From Saccharothrix sp. (GTDB lineage Bacteria; Actinomycetota; Actinomycetes; Mycobacteriales; Pseudonocardiaceae), in NCBI RefSeq assembly GCF_031180885.1, contig NZ_JAPSLK010000049.1, positions 1 through 60,939 on the forward strand: a stretch of 60,939 bases of DNA, written 5' to 3'. Each line of letters starts with the position of its first letter. The stretch's first letter is position 1. Positions 15,974 to 24,451 of this stretch are shown piece by piece. Both the position numbers and the translations under genes were made by a program. The notes beneath the pieces were generated by a model. That model did no database searches. It was not told the DNA's origin and saw only the letters and a list, made by a program, of their open reading frames with translations.

Positions 15974-16695
15974 CCGGCAAGCCGCTGGTCGCCCTCGCCG
16001 CGGCGGCGGAGCAGGTCGACGGCGTGCCGCACGTGGCGGTGCGCGAGGTGTACGTGCGGGCGATAGAGCAGGTGGCGGGCTGCGACGTCGTGGTGATCGG
16101 CGGGCCCGCCCCCGGTCTGGCGCACGTGGTGGACCGGTTCGACGGCGTGGTGTTCGGCGGACACCAGAGCAACGTGCTGCCGCGGTGGTACGGCGGCGAA
16201 CCTGGTCAGGGGCCCGCCGACCGCGATCGGGACGAGCTGGCGCTGAGCGTCATCCCCGCCGCGCTGCGCGCGGACGTCCCGGTGCTGGGCATCTGCCGGG
16301 GCCTGCAGGAGCTCAACGTCGCGCTGGGCGGCACCCTGCGCGACGTCACCGGGCACACCGAGGACCTCTCGCTGCCCCGGGACGAGCAGTACCTGCCCGC
16401 GCACCCGGTGCGCCTGACCAAGGGCGGTGTCCTGCGCGGGCTGCTCGGCGAGTCGAGCGTCGAGGTCAACTCCTTGCACCACCAGGCGATCGACCGACTC
16501 GCGCCCGGCCTGCGGGTCGAGGCGGTGGCGCCGGACGGCGTGGTGGAGGCGGCCTCTGCCGAGGGTTCGACGTTCTGCCTGGCCGTGCAGTGGCATCCCG
16601 AGTGGTACGCGGCGACGGATGTGGTGTCGGTGGCGTTGTTCACCGGGTTCGGCGCCGCCGCCGCGGCCCGCGCGGCGCGGCGGGCGGTGGTCTGA
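15970..16695 (+). CDS. Class I glutamine amidotransferase-like / gamma-glutamyl-GABA hydrolase family (peptidase C26)
   Basis: A 241-residue protein starting at a GTG that overlaps the previous stop. The nucleophile Cys109 sits in LGICRGLQELNVALGG and the His/Glu pair is in QWHPEWY (His209, Glu211), which together form the C26 catalytic triad. PuuD-type members cleave gamma-glutamyl amides. In this operon the plausible job is removal of a gamma-glutamyl protecting group from an amine or from the antimetabolite. No gamma-glutamyl ligase gene is visible in the window, so the protecting step, if any, would be elsewhere. Last gene of the rightward operon; it converges on the methyltransferase. 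Confidence 0.88.
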   Translation: MTGKPLVALAAAAEQVDGVPHVAVREVYVRAIEQVAGCDVVVIGGPAPGLAHVVDRFDGVVFGGHQSNVLPRWYGGEPGQGPADRDRDELALSVIPAALRADVPVLGICRGLQELNVALGGTLRDVTGHTEDLSLPRDEQYLPAHPVRLTKGGVLRGLLGESSVEVNSLHHQAIDRLAPGLRVEAVAPDGVVEAASAEGSTFCLAVQWHPEWYAATDVVSVALFTGFGAAAAARAARRAVV

Positions 16696-16723
16696 CGGAC
16701 CGTTCGCCGCACGCCGGTGGCCA

Positions 16724-17518
16724 TCATGTCCGCGGCGCACCGCCGTCGACCCCGGCCACGCACAGCAGTCGCGGCGAGAACAGCTCGTAGGGCCGCCCGT
16801 CGTAGCCGCCCAGCGTGCGCACCGGGTTCAGCCCGCCTGCCCGCAGCACGGCGAGCAGCTCGTGCAGGCTGTACATCCGGTAGTCCACCACCACGTGCTC
16901 CCGCTGCGCGGCGACCGACCGGCACGTCCAGCGCAGTCGGCTCGTGCGCGGGTCGAACACGTTCTGGTGCAGGACGACCTCGCCGTCGATCTCCTCGTAG
17001 TCCCGGATGACGAACCCGTCGCCCGACGCGAACTCCGACGGGAAGAAGTTCCGGACGAACCAGTCCCGGTTGACGACGTCGACGAGCAGCCGCCCGCCGG
17101 GCCGCAGCACGCGCGCGATGGCGGCTGCCGCGCGGACGTTGTCCTCGTCGCGGTCGAAGTAGCCGAAGCTGGTGTACATGTTCACGGCCGCGTCGAACGA
17201 CTGGCCCGGCAGAGCGGTGAGGTCGCGCATGTCGGCCCGCACCACGTCCACCGCCACGCCGTGCTCCACCGCGCGCCGCCGGGTGGCGTCCAGGTAGTCC
17301 TCGCTCAGGTCCACGCACGTGACCCGGTGCCCGCGCGCCGCGAGCGACACGGCGTGCCGCCCGGTGCCGCACGGGACGTCGAGGACGCGGGAGCCCTCCG
17401 CCAGGCCCAGCTCCCGCTCGATCAGCGCCACCTGATCGGCCGTGGCCTCCGCCGCCTGCTCGTGCAGGCGGCGCAGGCCGTGCTCGCTGCCGAACGCCGT
17501 CGCCCACCAGCTCGCCAC
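16724..17518 (-). CDS. Class I SAM-dependent methyltransferase
   Basis: A 264-residue Rossmann-fold methyltransferase. The SAM-binding motif I is VLDVPCGTGRHAVSL near residues 45-59, followed by the acidic VTCVDLSEDYLD and by LRPGGRLLVDVVNRDWF as post-motif. It starts with GTG six bases after the MFS-MetX stop, so it is the last gene of the leftward operon. The target is unknown: an O- or N-methylation of the cluster product, or self-protection. The C-terminal YSLHELLAVLRAGGL is the usual substrate-lid helix of small-molecule methyltransferases. Confidence 0.88.
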   Translation of the reverse strand: MASWWATAFGSEHGLRRLHEQAAEATADQVALIERELGLAEGSRVLDVPCGTGRHAVSLAARGHRVTCVDLSEDYLDATRRRAVEHGVAVDVVRADMRDLTALPGQSFDAAVNMYTSFGYFDRDEDNVRAAAAIARVLRPGGRLLVDVVNRDWFVRNFFPSEFASGDGFVIRDYEEIDGEVVLHQNVFDPRTSRLRWTCRSVAAQREHVVVDYRMYSLHELLAVLRAGGLNPVRTLGGYDGRPYELFSPRLLCVAGVDGGAPRT

Positions 17519-17524
17519 GGCGCG

Positions 17525-19888
17525 TCAGCCCGCCTCGTCCGCGCTGCGCACGACCGACTGCCGGGCCAGCACCTCCGCGACTGCGCGCAGGTACGACGGG
17601 ACGTGGAGCAGGAACGCGTCGTGGCCGCCGTCGGTCGTGTGGTCCTGGTGGTGCTCGGCGGGCAGACCGCGGGCGGCGAGGTTCGCCTGGATGTAGCGCG
17701 CGTGGTCCGGCCCGTAGAGGCGGTCGGAGTCGAAGCTGAACAGGTGCACCCCCGGTCTGCGCAGGAACGGCGCGCACGGGCGGTCGTCGGCGAACGCGTC
17801 GAAGCTGTCCATCGCGTTCATCAGGTACAGGTAGCTGTTCGCGTCGAACCGGTTGACCAGGCTCTCGGCCTGGTGCTCCAGGTAGCCCTCGACGGCGAAC
17901 GGACCGGTGGTCACCGATGGGCTCGTGCCGTTGGTGGCGCGTCGCTCGCGGCCGAACTTGCGCGCGAGCAGGTCTTCGGACACGTAGGTGAGGTGGCCGA
18001 CCATGCGCGCCGTGCCGAGACCGGCCGCCGGTCCGCCGCCCGGTGGGTACCGGCCACCGCGGAACTCCGGGTCGGACCGGATCGCGGTCCTGGCGACGGC
18101 GTTCCAGGCGAGGTTCTCCGCGGTGTGCCGGGCGGTGCCGGCGACGATCAGGAAGTCCTCGGCGTCGTCCGGCGCGCGCAACAGCCATTCGAGGGCCTGC
18201 ATGCCGCCCAGCGAACCGCCGATCACGGCACGCAGCCGTTCGATGCCCAACTCGGCCACGAGCGCTCGGTGCACGGTGACCATGTCGGTGATGCCGATCA
18301 TCGGGAAGTCCGGTCCCCACGGCGTGCCGTCCGGGCCCGGTGAGGTGGGGCCGGTGGTGCCGGAGCAGCCGGCGAGCACGTTGGCGCACACCACGAAGTA
18401 CCGGTCGGGGTCGACCGGGCAGCCGGGTCCGACCATGTGCCGCCACCACCCGGGCCGGTCGTCCGGGTGGTGGGCGGCCGGGTGCGAGTCGCCGGTCAGC
18501 GCGTGGCAGATGAAGATCGCGTTCGACCGGTCGTCGTTCAGCTCGCCGTAGGTCTCGTACGCCACCGTGACCGGTGCGAGCGTCCGACCGGATGCGAGCT
18601 CCAGCGGGTGGGCGTCGTCGAACAACACCACCGTCCGCACAGTGCCGTCCGGGCCAGTGCCGTCCGGGCCAGTGCCGTCAGGGACAGTGCCGTCCGCGAC
18701 GCGCGGGCTCGGCACGGCGCGGGACCTCCGCGCGCCCGCGACCAAGGCGACGAGCAACGCTCCGCTGAGCGCGCCGATGACCAGGAACGACACCCGGCCG
18801 GTCAGCTCGTACAGCGCCACGCCCACTAGCGGACCGAGGATGTTGCCGATGTCGGAGACCAGGCCGAACAGCCCGAACGCCTTGCCCTGCCGGGTCATGG
18901 CCGACCGCAACTCGACGACGCCCCGGCGCGCGGTCAGGTACAGCGCGGCCTGGCCGACCATCAGCACGACGAAGCACACCGCCACCGGCCACACCTCGGC
19001 GCTCGCGTACAGCCCGGCCGTGCCGATGGCCGCGAACGCCAAGCCGATCATGGCCAGTGGCACCAGCCCGAGCTTGCCCGTGTAGCGGCCGAGCAGCCAG
19101 CTGACGACCCCGAACGCGGCCAGCCCGGTGGCGAAGACCAGCGAGATGGCACCCCGCGCCGACTCCTGGCCGTCGGCGCTGAGGTAGAGCGGCAGCACGG
19201 GTTCCAGCGCCGAGTAGGTGAGGTTGGTGAACAGGTCGAGCGCACCGAGCGCCAACACCCAGGTCCACCACCGGCCGGTCGCCGTGCCGGTCGCGGTGTC
19301 CTCCGACTGCTCCTCCTCGACCGGCGGCGGCACGTCGCGCGGCACGGCCCACCGCAGCCCGAACGCGGTCACCGCGGTCACCGCCGCACCGAAGAGGAAC
19401 AACGCGTCCAGGCCGAACGGCGCCGCGATCCCGGCCGCCAGCGGGCCGAGCAGGAAGCCCGCCACCGCGAACGTCCCGAAGTTCCCCGTCATCCGGCTGG
19501 TCGGCAGGTCGTAGCGGCGGCACAGCGCGGTCATGCCCGCGTACAGGGCCGGGGTCACCAGACCTTCACCGATGCCCCAGAGGGCGCGCCCGGCCAGCAG
19601 CAGTGCCGGGTCGCGGGCAACCGCCGTGACGACGATGCCCGCCGCGGCGATGAGCAGCGCCACGCACCCGACGTCGCCCGGCCGCCACCGGTCCACCCAC
19701 ATCCCGCCGAACGGCTGGGCCGCCGCTTTCGCGCCCGCGAAGACCGCGAAGGTCAACGCGACGACGGTCGGGTTGGCCCCCGCCCGTTCCTCCAGGTCCG
19801 GCACGAACGGGATGAGCAGCGTGTAGGAGGCGTTGACGCTCAGCAGCGCGCCGAACAGCAGTGCGGCGCGGCTTCCGCCGGGGCTCAT
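17525..19888 (-). CDS. Fusion of an MFS transporter (N-terminal) with homoserine O-acetyltransferase MetX (C-terminal)
   Basis: One uninterrupted 787-residue frame. Residues ~1-400 form a 12-helix MFS exporter (start MSPGGSRAALLFGALLSVNA; MWVDRWRPGDVG between helices 2 and 3). Residues ~417-787 are a full MetX: SGRTLAPVTVAYETYGELND at the start, GGSLGGMQALEW with the nucleophile Ser, a late Asp region near FSFDSDRLYGP and the catalytic His in DGGHDAFLL. The linker is built from PDGTG repeats encoded by a 15-bp tandem repeat. A GTG at 18640 could start a normal-length 371-residue MetX, but it has no ribosome binding site, and the MFS part has no stop of its own. MetX makes O-acetylhomoserine, the substrate expected for the PLP enzyme at 14636. 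The ATG overlaps the upstream stop (ATGA). Confidence 0.8.
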   Translation of the reverse strand: MSPGGSRAALLFGALLSVNASYTLLIPFVPDLEERAGANPTVVALTFAVFAGAKAAAQPFGGMWVDRWRPGDVGCVALLIAAAGIVVTAVARDPALLLAGRALWGIGEGLVTPALYAGMTALCRRYDLPTSRMTGNFGTFAVAGFLLGPLAAGIAAPFGLDALFLFGAAVTAVTAFGLRWAVPRDVPPPVEEEQSEDTATGTATGRWWTWVLALGALDLFTNLTYSALEPVLPLYLSADGQESARGAISLVFATGLAAFGVVSWLLGRYTGKLGLVPLAMIGLAFAAIGTAGLYASAEVWPVAVCFVVLMVGQAALYLTARRGVVELRSAMTRQGKAFGLFGLVSDIGNILGPLVGVALYELTGRVSFLVIGALSGALLVALVAGARRSRAVPSPRVADGTVPDGTGPDGTGPDGTVRTVVLFDDAHPLELASGRTLAPVTVAYETYGELNDDRSNAIFICHALTGDSHPAAHHPDDRPGWWRHMVGPGCPVDPDRYFVVCANVLAGCSGTTGPTSPGPDGTPWGPDFPMIGITDMVTVHRALVAELGIERLRAVIGGSLGGMQALEWLLRAPDDAEDFLIVAGTARHTAENLAWNAVARTAIRSDPEFRGGRYPPGGGPAAGLGTARMVGHLTYVSEDLLARKFGRERRATNGTSPSVTTGPFAVEGYLEHQAESLVNRFDANSYLYLMNAMDSFDAFADDRPCAPFLRRPGVHLFSFDSDRLYGPDHARYIQANLAARGLPAEHHQDHTTDGGHDAFLLHVPSYLRAVAEVLARQSVVRSADEAG
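18641..18700 (-). repeat. 15-bp tandem repeat encoding the PDGTG linker
   Basis: Four 15-bp units based on AGTGCCGTCCGGGCC (plus strand) begin at 18641, 18656, 18671 and 18686; the last two carry a few substitutions. As the unit is a multiple of three, copy-number change would alter linker length without breaking the frame. Confidence 0.85.
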
Positions 19889-20946
19889 CCCCGGCCCTCG
19901 ATGTAGGCCGCCAGCACGCGGTGCATGTCGGCCAGGGCCGTGGCCAGCGCACCGTCCGGCGCCGGCGGTCGGTCCGGCGAGTACACCAGCGCCCACAGGT
20001 CGGTCCCGGTCAACCCGTGCCGCTCCTTGAACCGGTAGTTGTCCCGACCCCACTCGATCCGCCGGAACCCGTTGGCGTAACCCCATTCGAGGCAGCGGTA
20101 CATCAGCGCCACGTACGTGCTCAGCTCGGTGAGGCCCGAGTAGTCGACGCCGCCGCACAGGAACGTCACCTCGGCGTCGTGCCGGAAACCGAAGAACACC
20201 CCGGCGATCCGGTCGGCCACCCGCGCGACGGCCACCAGGGCGCCCGGCGTCCGCAGCAGCGCGTGGAGGGTGTCCTCGTCGTACAAGGCGGGCCAGCCGT
20301 GCTCGTCGGTGGTGCCGACGACCAGCGGCAGGGCCGACGGCACCAACCCGTGCGCCTCCGGCCCCTCGACCATGTCGATCCGCAGCCCGCGCTCGTCCGC
20401 GCGCCTGAGCCGTCGCCGCACGTCCTGGCGGAGCTTCTTGGGCAGCCCGCGGAGGTGGTCGTCGAAGTCGCCGGACAGCTCGCAGCTGTACGTGCGGTCG
20501 AGCAGGACCCGCCCGGCCGGTGGTCCGACCGCGTCCTCCCACGTGGCCGCGGCGTCGTCGGTGAGGTTCGGCGCGATCAGCAGGTCCGCGTCGCCCGCGT
20601 CGATCCACTCCATCGCGGTGGCGTGTGCGCCGCGGGCCAGCGCTTGCGGGAAGGCGCCGCGCTTGGTGTACATCGAGTAGGTGGAGCCCGCGAAGACGTG
20701 GCGGCTCCCGAGCTGGGTCTGTGCGGACTGGGTGACGTACCCGTGCCAGAAGGGCGAACTGGTCAGCGCGTAGAGCGGGAGCACCTGTCCTTCGGCGTGC
20801 ACGTAACCGTGGCGCACCCGGCGCTCGATGCCTGTCGTCTCCCACATGCCCAGCCATCCGGCCGAGTCGTAGAGGCACCCGGACACGACCCTCTCGGGTA
20901 ACTCGCCGAGCAGCGACCAGCCTTCGGCGGTCCTCGTGGCCGTCAT
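19885..20946 (-). CDS. GNAT/FemAB-fold acyltransferase (BioF2-like)
   Basis: A 353-residue protein. The central segment, LPKKLRQDVRRRLRRADERG near residue 170-190, then an acyltransferase core with VADRIAGVFFGFRHDAEVTF, is typical of the BioF2/CelD-like group of the FemAB-GNAT superfamily. The end contains IEWGRDNYRFKERHG, another family hallmark. GGAGGG sits seven bases before ATG 20946; an ATG 48 bases upstream has no such box. FemAB-type relatives transfer amino acids from aminoacyl-tRNA. The lysyl-tRNA synthetase paralogue in the same cluster makes that activity attractive here, but simple acyl-CoA use is equally possible from sequence. First gene of the leftward operon, divergent from the SARP gene. 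Confidence 0.78.
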   Translation of the reverse strand: MTATRTAEGWSLLGELPERVVSGCLYDSAGWLGMWETTGIERRVRHGYVHAEGQVLPLYALTSSPFWHGYVTQSAQTQLGSRHVFAGSTYSMYTKRGAFPQALARGAHATAMEWIDAGDADLLIAPNLTDDAAATWEDAVGPPAGRVLLDRTYSCELSGDFDDHLRGLPKKLRQDVRRRLRRADERGLRIDMVEGPEAHGLVPSALPLVVGTTDEHGWPALYDEDTLHALLRTPGALVAVARVADRIAGVFFGFRHDAEVTFLCGGVDYSGLTELSTYVALMYRCLEWGYANGFRRIEWGRDNYRFKERHGLTGTDLWALVYSPDRPPAPDGALATALADMHRVLAAYIEGRG

Positions 20947-21310
20947 GTCCGGACCCTCCGCCCGGCCCGCGACAAGCCCACGTCGCTCCGCCATAACGTC
21001 AACACACGCAATGTTCCCCCATGCGCCACGTTGTTCGTCCCGTGCACCACGTGCTGAACCGGTCGCGCGGTCGTTCGGTGGACGTGGGCGAGCCGGCTCG
21101 CAACCGTCGCAGACTACAGGCGGCGCAACCGGAATGCCCTATGCACGCAACGGAATGGTGCGGTGTGGCACTCCTGGGTCCCGGCCGTCCCACGGGTCGT
21201 CGCGGTGGCTCGCGCAGCCGGGAATCGGCTGGATGGCCGCTGCAGTCGCCATGCACGCTGTGCCACGATGATGTCACCGATTGTGTCGGTCGGCGTGATG
21301 GGAGCGGTGG
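20947..21310. other. Divergent promoter region between the acyltransferase and SARP genes
   Basis: 364 bp with no supportable gene. The octamer CGCAACCG occurs twice about 25 bp apart near 21100-21130, which might be a regulator site. I could not identify a convincing -35/-10 pair in either direction. GGGAG lies just before the SARP GTG at 21311. Confidence 0.45.
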
Positions 21311-24226
21311 GTGCTGGCCGTCCAGGTGCTCGGCCCGATCATGGCCTGGCGCAACGACACCGCGCTCGCCCTCGGTCCCCCCGGCCGCAAGGCCGTGTTC
21401 GCGTTGCTGGCCCTCGCGCACGGCAAGCCGGTGACCCGAGCCGAACTGGTCGACGCGCTGTGGGGAGACCGCCCGCCGGCCAGCGCCGCCAACATCATCC
21501 ACACCCACGTCAAGCACCTGCGGCAACTGCTCGAACCGGCGCGCGGCGCCCGCTCGCCGAGCACGACCATCCCCACCGTGGGCGACGGGTACGCGCTCGA
21601 CGTGCCCCCGGACGCGGTGGACGCGTTCCGGTTCCGTTCGCTGGTCGCGCGGGCCACCTCACTGGCCCCCGACGAGCTTCGGGAGGCCGCCGACCTCCTG
21701 TCCCAGGCCCTGGCGTTGTGGCACGGGCGTCCGCTGGCCGACGTGCCGCTGCTGGCCGCCCATCCCGGCGTCGCCACGTTGGCGGGCGAGCACCGGGCGG
21801 CGCTGGCCCGCTACGCCGAACTGATGACCGCCGTCGGCGCGGCGCGCGACGTGCTGCCCGCGCTGGTCGAGCACGTCGCGGCGCACGGGCTCGACGAGGC
21901 GGTGCACGCGTTGCTCATCCGCGCGTACACCGCGGCCGGTCAGCGGGACCGGGCGTTCGACACCTACCACGGGATGCGGCGGCGTCTCATGGACGAGCTC
22001 GGCGTCGGCCCCGGACCCGATCTCACCGCCGCGTACCTCGATGCGCTCGAAGAGACACCCGTCGCCGGCGCTGCCGCACCGGGGGAGGCACCGCTCGCGT
22101 CGTCCGGGGTGAACCAGTTGCCCGGCGACGTGTTCGGCTTCACCGGCAGGCAGGCGGAACTCGCCGAACTCGGTCGGGTGCTGACGTCCGAGCGGACCGG
22201 GGTGCCCATCGTCGTCGTGTGCGGCACCGCGGGCGTGGGCAAGACCGCGCTCGCGCTGCACTGGGCCCACCGGGTCCGATCCGACTTCCCCGACGGGCAG
22301 TTGTACGTCGACCTGCACGGCTACGACTCGCGTTCGCCGATGGCGGCGGAAGACGCCCTGGGCCGCCTGCTCGACGGCCTCGGCGTCACCGGCACGGACG
22401 TGCCGGTCGACCCCGATCAACGCGCCGCGCGGTACCGCGCCGAGCTCGCCGACCGGCGGGTGCTGGTCGTGCTGGACAACGCGTCGGCGGTCGACCAGGT
22501 GCGGTCGCTGCTGCCCGGCGCGTCGAGCTGCCTGGTCCTGGTGACCAGCCGCAGCAGCCTGGCCGGTCTGGTCGCGCTGCACGGCGCCCACCGGCTCGAC
22601 GTGGACCAGTTGCCGGAGCCGGACTCGCTGGCCCTGCTGCACACGCTGATCGGCGAGCGGGTGCGCCGGGAACCCGAAGCCGCGGCGGAGTTGGTCGCGC
22701 GCTGCGGCCGGTTGCCGCTCGCGCTGCGGATCGTCGCCGAGTTGGCCGCGTCCCGGCCGGCCTCCACGCTGGCCGAGCTGGCCGGCGAGCTGGCCGACCG
22801 GCGACACCGGCTGCGCGTGCTCGACACGGGTGACGACGCCCGTGCCGCCGTGCGGACCGTGTTCTCCTGGTCGTACGAGCAGCTGCCGCCCGAGGTCGCC
22901 CGGGCGTTCCGGCGGCTGGGCCTGCACCCCGGCCCGGACGTGACGCCGTTCGCGCTCGCCGCCCTCACCGGCACCGACCCGGACCAGGCCCGCCTGTCCC
23001 TGGAGGTGTTGGCGCGCAACAGCCTCGTGCGGCGCGTGCCCGGCGGCCGGTTCGTCGTGCACGACCTCCTGCTCGCCTACGCCGAGGAGCTGGCGGGCGA
23101 GCACGACCCGGCGCCGGAGCGGTCCGCCGCCGTCGACCGGCTGCTCGCCGACCACCTGGCCACCGCCTCGGCGGCGATGGACCTGCTCTACCCGGTCGAC
23201 CGCCCGCACCGACCCGACCTCACCGTGACGCCATCGCCCGCGTTCACCACCGCCGACGCCGCACGCGCCTGGCTGGACGCGGAGCGGTCGACGCTCGTCG
23301 CCCTGTGCCGTGCCGCCGAGCGCGACGACCGGCCGGGCTACGTGGTCGACCTGGCCGACACCCTGTACCGGTACTTGGAAAGCGGCCACTACGCGGACGC
23401 GTCGACCATCTACGGGTGCGCGTCGCGCGCCGCCCGGCGGGCCGGCGAGGACGCCTTGCTCGCCGTGGCGCTGACCAACCTGGGCGCGCTGCGCCGGATC
23501 CTCGGCGACTACGAGCGGGCGGCCGGGCACCTGCGGGAGGCGATCCGGCTGCATCGGCGGACCGGTGAGCGGCGTGGCCTGCCGCGCGCGTTGTCGAATC
23601 TCGGCGTCGTCCAGGAACGGCTCGGCGAGTACGAGGAGGCGGTGTCGCTCCAGCAGGAGGCGCTGGACGCGCACCGGCGTGCGGGCAACCGGCACGGGGA
23701 GGCGGCGGCGCTGCTCAACCTGGGCAACGCGTACAGCCGCCCCGGTCACCACCACCGCGCCGCCGAACACCTGGAGCGCGCGCTGGACCTGTTCCGCCGC
23801 CTCGACGACGCGGGTGGCCAGGCCAGCGCGCTGGCCAACCTCGGCGACGTGTGCGCGACCCTGCGGCGCTACCCGGACGCCGTCCGGCACCTGTCCCGGG
23901 CACGGGAAGTGTTCCAGCACATCGATCACCGCTACGGCGTGGCGGTGACGCTGAGCAACCTGGGCAACGTGCACGTCAGGCTCGGTGACTGGGCCCAGGC
24001 GCACCGCTGCTTCACCTCCGCCATCCAGACGTTCCGGGACATCGGCCACCGGTACGGGGAGGCGAGCGCCCTCAACGGCCTCGGTGAGGCCCTGCGGGCG
24101 GCCGGTCGGTCGGACGAGGCCCTCGCCGCGCACGCCGACGCGCTGCGGATCGCCACCGAGACCGGCGACCAGGACGAGCAGGACCGCGCCCGAACCGCCC
24201 TGGGCAGCGCCCGCAGGCAGGCGTGA
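21311..24226 (+). CDS. AfsR/SARP family transcriptional regulator with NB-ARC and TPR domains
   Basis: A 971-residue cluster-situated regulator. Order of domains: winged-helix OmpR-like DNA-binding domain (about 1-95, with KPVTRAELVDALWGDRPPAS), bacterial transcriptional activation domain (about 100-245), NB-ARC ATPase with Walker A GTAGVGKTAL near 305 and Walker B VLVVLDNAS near 385, and about seven tetratricopeptide repeats from ~700 to the end (motifs like ALTNLGALRRILGDYERAAG). Proteins of this AfsR layout usually activate secondary-metabolite operons by binding heptameric direct repeats. It lies between the two arms of the cluster, so it is the likely pathway activator. Starts with GTG after a GGGAG box. 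Confidence 0.93.
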   Translation: MLAVQVLGPIMAWRNDTALALGPPGRKAVFALLALAHGKPVTRAELVDALWGDRPPASAANIIHTHVKHLRQLLEPARGARSPSTTIPTVGDGYALDVPPDAVDAFRFRSLVARATSLAPDELREAADLLSQALALWHGRPLADVPLLAAHPGVATLAGEHRAALARYAELMTAVGAARDVLPALVEHVAAHGLDEAVHALLIRAYTAAGQRDRAFDTYHGMRRRLMDELGVGPGPDLTAAYLDALEETPVAGAAAPGEAPLASSGVNQLPGDVFGFTGRQAELAELGRVLTSERTGVPIVVVCGTAGVGKTALALHWAHRVRSDFPDGQLYVDLHGYDSRSPMAAEDALGRLLDGLGVTGTDVPVDPDQRAARYRAELADRRVLVVLDNASAVDQVRSLLPGASSCLVLVTSRSSLAGLVALHGAHRLDVDQLPEPDSLALLHTLIGERVRREPEAAAELVARCGRLPLALRIVAELAASRPASTLAELAGELADRRHRLRVLDTGDDARAAVRTVFSWSYEQLPPEVARAFRRLGLHPGPDVTPFALAALTGTDPDQARLSLEVLARNSLVRRVPGGRFVVHDLLLAYAEELAGEHDPAPERSAAVDRLLADHLATASAAMDLLYPVDRPHRPDLTVTPSPAFTTADAARAWLDAERSTLVALCRAAERDDRPGYVVDLADTLYRYLESGHYADASTIYGCASRAARRAGEDALLAVALTNLGALRRILGDYERAAGHLREAIRLHRRTGERRGLPRALSNLGVVQERLGEYEEAVSLQQEALDAHRRAGNRHGEAAALLNLGNAYSRPGHHHRAAEHLERALDLFRRLDDAGGQASALANLGDVCATLRRYPDAVRHLSRAREVFQHIDHRYGVAVTLSNLGNVHVRLGDWAQAHRCFTSAIQTFRDIGHRYGEASALNGLGEALRAAGRSDEALAAHADALRIATETGDQDEQDRARTALGSARRQA

Positions 24227-24340
24227 GCACGCGATCGCGGAATCCTGCCAGGCACGGCGGGTCGGGGCGTGGCGGAGAGTCGTCGCGCGGTGCTCGTGCC
24301 AGACGCCGGGACCTGGCGGTGGTCGCGTCGTCCACTCGCC

Positions 24341-24388
24341 GTCCAGACCTGGTCCAGAGCCGTTGTCGAGACTTCCGTTGGTCGAGAC
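24341..24388. promoter_or_regulatory. Array of GTCSAGA direct repeats, candidate SARP binding site
   Basis: Four copies of an octamer, GTCCAGAC (24341), GTCCAGAG (24352), GTCGAGAC (24365) and GTCGAGAC (24381), lie 60-110 bp before the start of the lysyl-tRNA-synthetase-like gene. The first two are spaced by exactly 11 bp, the period typical of SARP heptamer repeats; the next spacings are 13 and 16. Confidence 0.45.
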
Positions 24389-24451
24389 GTGACGGCCGGG
24401 CCCGGATGTCCGCGGTTGCCGTCACCCGCCGTCCACCTCGGGGGGAGAGCC

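Noticed and set aside
18641..18700. Minisatellite of regulatory meaning
   Set aside because: The repeats are in frame and explain the PDGTG linker of the fusion protein, so a coding role is the simpler reading.
17525..20878. Extension of the MFS-MetX fusion to a 1117-codon protein
   Set aside because: The extra ~330 N-terminal codons are the antisense-frame shadow of the acyltransferase gene at 19885-20946, with the usual Arg/Ala/Gly bias. The true start is ATG 19888, overlapping the acyltransferase stop.
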